The notes below the pieces were generated by a model. The model saw only the letters and a program-made list of their open reading frames with translations. It searched no databases and had not been told where the DNA came from. The translations under genes and the position numbers were made by a program. Shown here in pieces: positions 5,492-6,754 of a DNA stretch of 6,754 nt. Each line of letters starts with the position of its first letter. Positions within the stretch are counted from its first letter, which is position 1. Source of the stretch: DATNBT01 sp964579765 (GTDB taxonomy: Bacteria; Acidobacteriota; Vicinamibacteria; Vicinamibacterales; CAVVIG01); assembly GCA_964579765.1 (NCBI GenBank), contig CAZOIK010000484.1, forward strand, positions 1 to 6,754, read 5' to 3'.

Positions 5492-6754
5492 GTGCTTGAT
5501 CATCCTCTCATCCGTCGATATACGCGACTGGTTCGCGCCGATCTCTCCGCGACTTACTCCCGCGATCTCCACAAGTGGCTCATCGTCGCGCCAATCATCG
5601 GGGTCGTCACCGGCCTCGTCATCACGCTCATCGCGAAAGTCATCCTGATCTGGATGTGGCCGAGAGTGCTCCAGTCGTATCTCGCGCATCCGGCGGTGAT
5701 GATTCCGGGGCTCGTGGCGGCGTTCACCCTGGCCGGCCTCATCATGCAGTACGCCACGCCCGATCCGGACGAACACTCGACCGAGGAAATCATCCGGTCC
5801 TATCACGAGCACCAAGGCCACATTCAGATGAAGCCGTTCGTGCCGAAGCTGCTCGCGGCGGCCGCGACGGTCGGCTTCGGCGGCAGCGCGGCGCTCGAAG
5901 GACCGAGCATCTACGGCGGCGGCGCGCTCGGCTCGTGGCTGTGGTCGCACCTGCGCCACGTGCGCCGGTTCAAGCTCGAGCCTCGCGATCGCCGCATCAT
6001 GCTCATCAGCGGCGCGGCCGCCGGCATGGCGGCCGTCTTCCGGGCGCCGCTCACCGGCCTCGTGTTCGCGCTCGAGATGCCGTACAAGGACGACCTCGCG
6101 CACGAAGCGCTGCTGCCGTCGCTCATCGCGTCGGTCGTCGCGTACATCACGCTCGCGTCGTTCCTCGGCGCGCAGCCCATCTTCGACTTCCTCAGCGGCA
6201 CGACGTTCTCGGGCCGCGACCTGTTCTGGTGCGCGCTCCTCGGCATCGGGTGCGGTCTGATTGCGATGACGTTCTGCATCACGTTCAGGCGGATGCGCGG
6301 CTTCGTCGTCGGCCTGCAGGTGCCCCACTGGGTGAAGATGGCGGCCGGCGGCGCGCTCACGGGCGTGTGCGGCCTGATCTTCCTCGCGATCTTCGGCGGC
6401 CAGCTCGTGCCGATCGGCGCCAACTACGAGGCCGTGCCCGACATCCTGCTCCACGCGCACTCGTCCGCCTATCTGCTGAGTTTCGCCGTCCTGAAGCTCG
6501 CGGCGACGCTCTTCACGCTCGGCGTCGGCGGTGTCAGCGCGATGTTCGTCCCGCTGTTCCTCACCGGCGGCATCCTCGGCGTGTCGTTCGCGCAGTCGGT
6601 CGTGCACAGCCCGATGGTCGATCTGTATGCGGCCGTCGGCATGGCGGCGTTCATCGCCGGCTGCTACAAGACGCCGTTGACCGCGGTCGTGTTCGTCGCC
6701 GAGGCCACGGGCGGGCACGCCTACATCATCCCGTCGCTCATCGGCGCCGCCATC
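5492..6754 (+). CDS. ClC-family voltage-gated chloride channel/transporter, 3' end missing
   Basis: From a GTG at 5492 the frame is open for 421 residues to the right edge. It encodes an integral membrane ClC protein that moves chloride or a similar anion. Residues 24-50 are the first long hydrophobic helix. The gating-glutamate motif is FGGSAALEGPSIYGG with Glu136. The segment AAAGMAAVFRAPLTGLVFALEMP follows, with Glu195 and Met196. The third anion-site motif is SAMFVPLF at about 349-356, followed by GMAAFIAGCYKTPLTAVVFVAEATGG. Compared with E. coli ClcA, the GSGIP motif is degenerate (EHSTEE, 94-99) and the internal proton glutamate aligns with Met196. The missing part should hold the last helix with the anion-binding Tyr and any CBS domains. 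It starts 10 bases after the kinase stop, so one transcript is likely. An in-frame CTG at 5474 with a good ribosome site is an alternative start. Confidence 0.95.
   Translation, partial: MLDHPLIRRYTRLVRADLSATYSRDLHKWLIVAPIIGVVTGLVITLIAKVILIWMWPRVLQSYLAHPAVMIPGLVAAFTLAGLIMQYATPDPDEHSTEEIIRSYHEHQGHIQMKPFVPKLLAAAATVGFGGSAALEGPSIYGGGALGSWLWSHLRHVRRFKLEPRDRRIMLISGAAAGMAAVFRAPLTGLVFALEMPYKDDLAHEALLPSLIASVVAYITLASFLGAQPIFDFLSGTTFSGRDLFWCALLGIGCGLIAMTFCITFRRMRGFVVGLQVPHWVKMAAGGALTGVCGLIFLAIFGGQLVPIGANYEAVPDILLHAHSSAYLLSFAVLKLAATLFTLGVGGVSAMFVPLFLTGGILGVSFAQSVVHSPMVDLYAAVGMAAFIAGCYKTPLTAVVFVAEATGGHAYIIPSLIGAAI

Noticed and set aside
5489..6718. Minus-strand open frame opposite the ClC gene (409 codons)
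   Set aside because: Charged low-complexity translation. The plus strand encodes a complete series of ClC motifs over the same bases.
1..6754. Mobile element, CRISPR, tRNA/rRNA or phage signals
   Set aside because: No transposase, integrase, terminal repeats, regular spacers or RNA-gene signatures were seen. Genes fill the window and base composition is even.

Overview
The window is GC-rich throughout, with strong G/C preference at third codon positions. It is fully coding apart from one 59-base AT-rich gap. It holds two head-to-head gene groups that diverge from that gap (3602-3660). No RNA gene, CRISPR array, insertion sequence or integrase is visible. The codon use, the NTG starts and the membrane-sensor kinase followed by a ClC protein suggest a soil or sediment bacterium, possibly Acidobacteriota (Vicinamibacteria-like). 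That placement is an impression from recall and is not proven by the sequence.

Left group, minus strand, read from 3601 down to 1: a membrane-fusion (HlyD/YbhG-like) protein, an ABC ATPase, an ABC-2 type permease, and a TetR-family repressor that runs off the left edge. The gaps are 19, 2 and 4 bases, so this is almost certainly one operon. The set matches the CecR-YbhGFSR type of small-molecule or drug exporter known from E. coli. It differs in two ways: the regulator comes last instead of first, and only one permease gene is seen. The ATPase and permease would form the inner-membrane pump, and the HlyD protein would extend the path across the periplasm. The repressor probably controls the operon, and so itself, at the promoter in the divergent gap.

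Right group, plus strand, from 3661 to the right edge: a membrane-anchored PAS-sensor histidine kinase, followed 10 bases later by a ClC-family chloride channel/transporter that is cut by the window end. No response regulator is in the window. The ClC protein keeps the gating glutamate. It has Met where ClC exchangers usually carry the internal proton glutamate, and its first selectivity motif is divergent.

The divergent gap carries a perfect 6+6 inverted repeat (TTGACA-TC-TGTCAA) that gives a consensus -35 box on each strand, plus a 10-base direct repeat. It is the best candidate for a TetR operator in the window. The genes belong to recognisable families; I do not see a clear new system. 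The most interesting points are the architecture of the divergent control region, the regulator-last single-permease exporter operon, and the altered ClC motifs.
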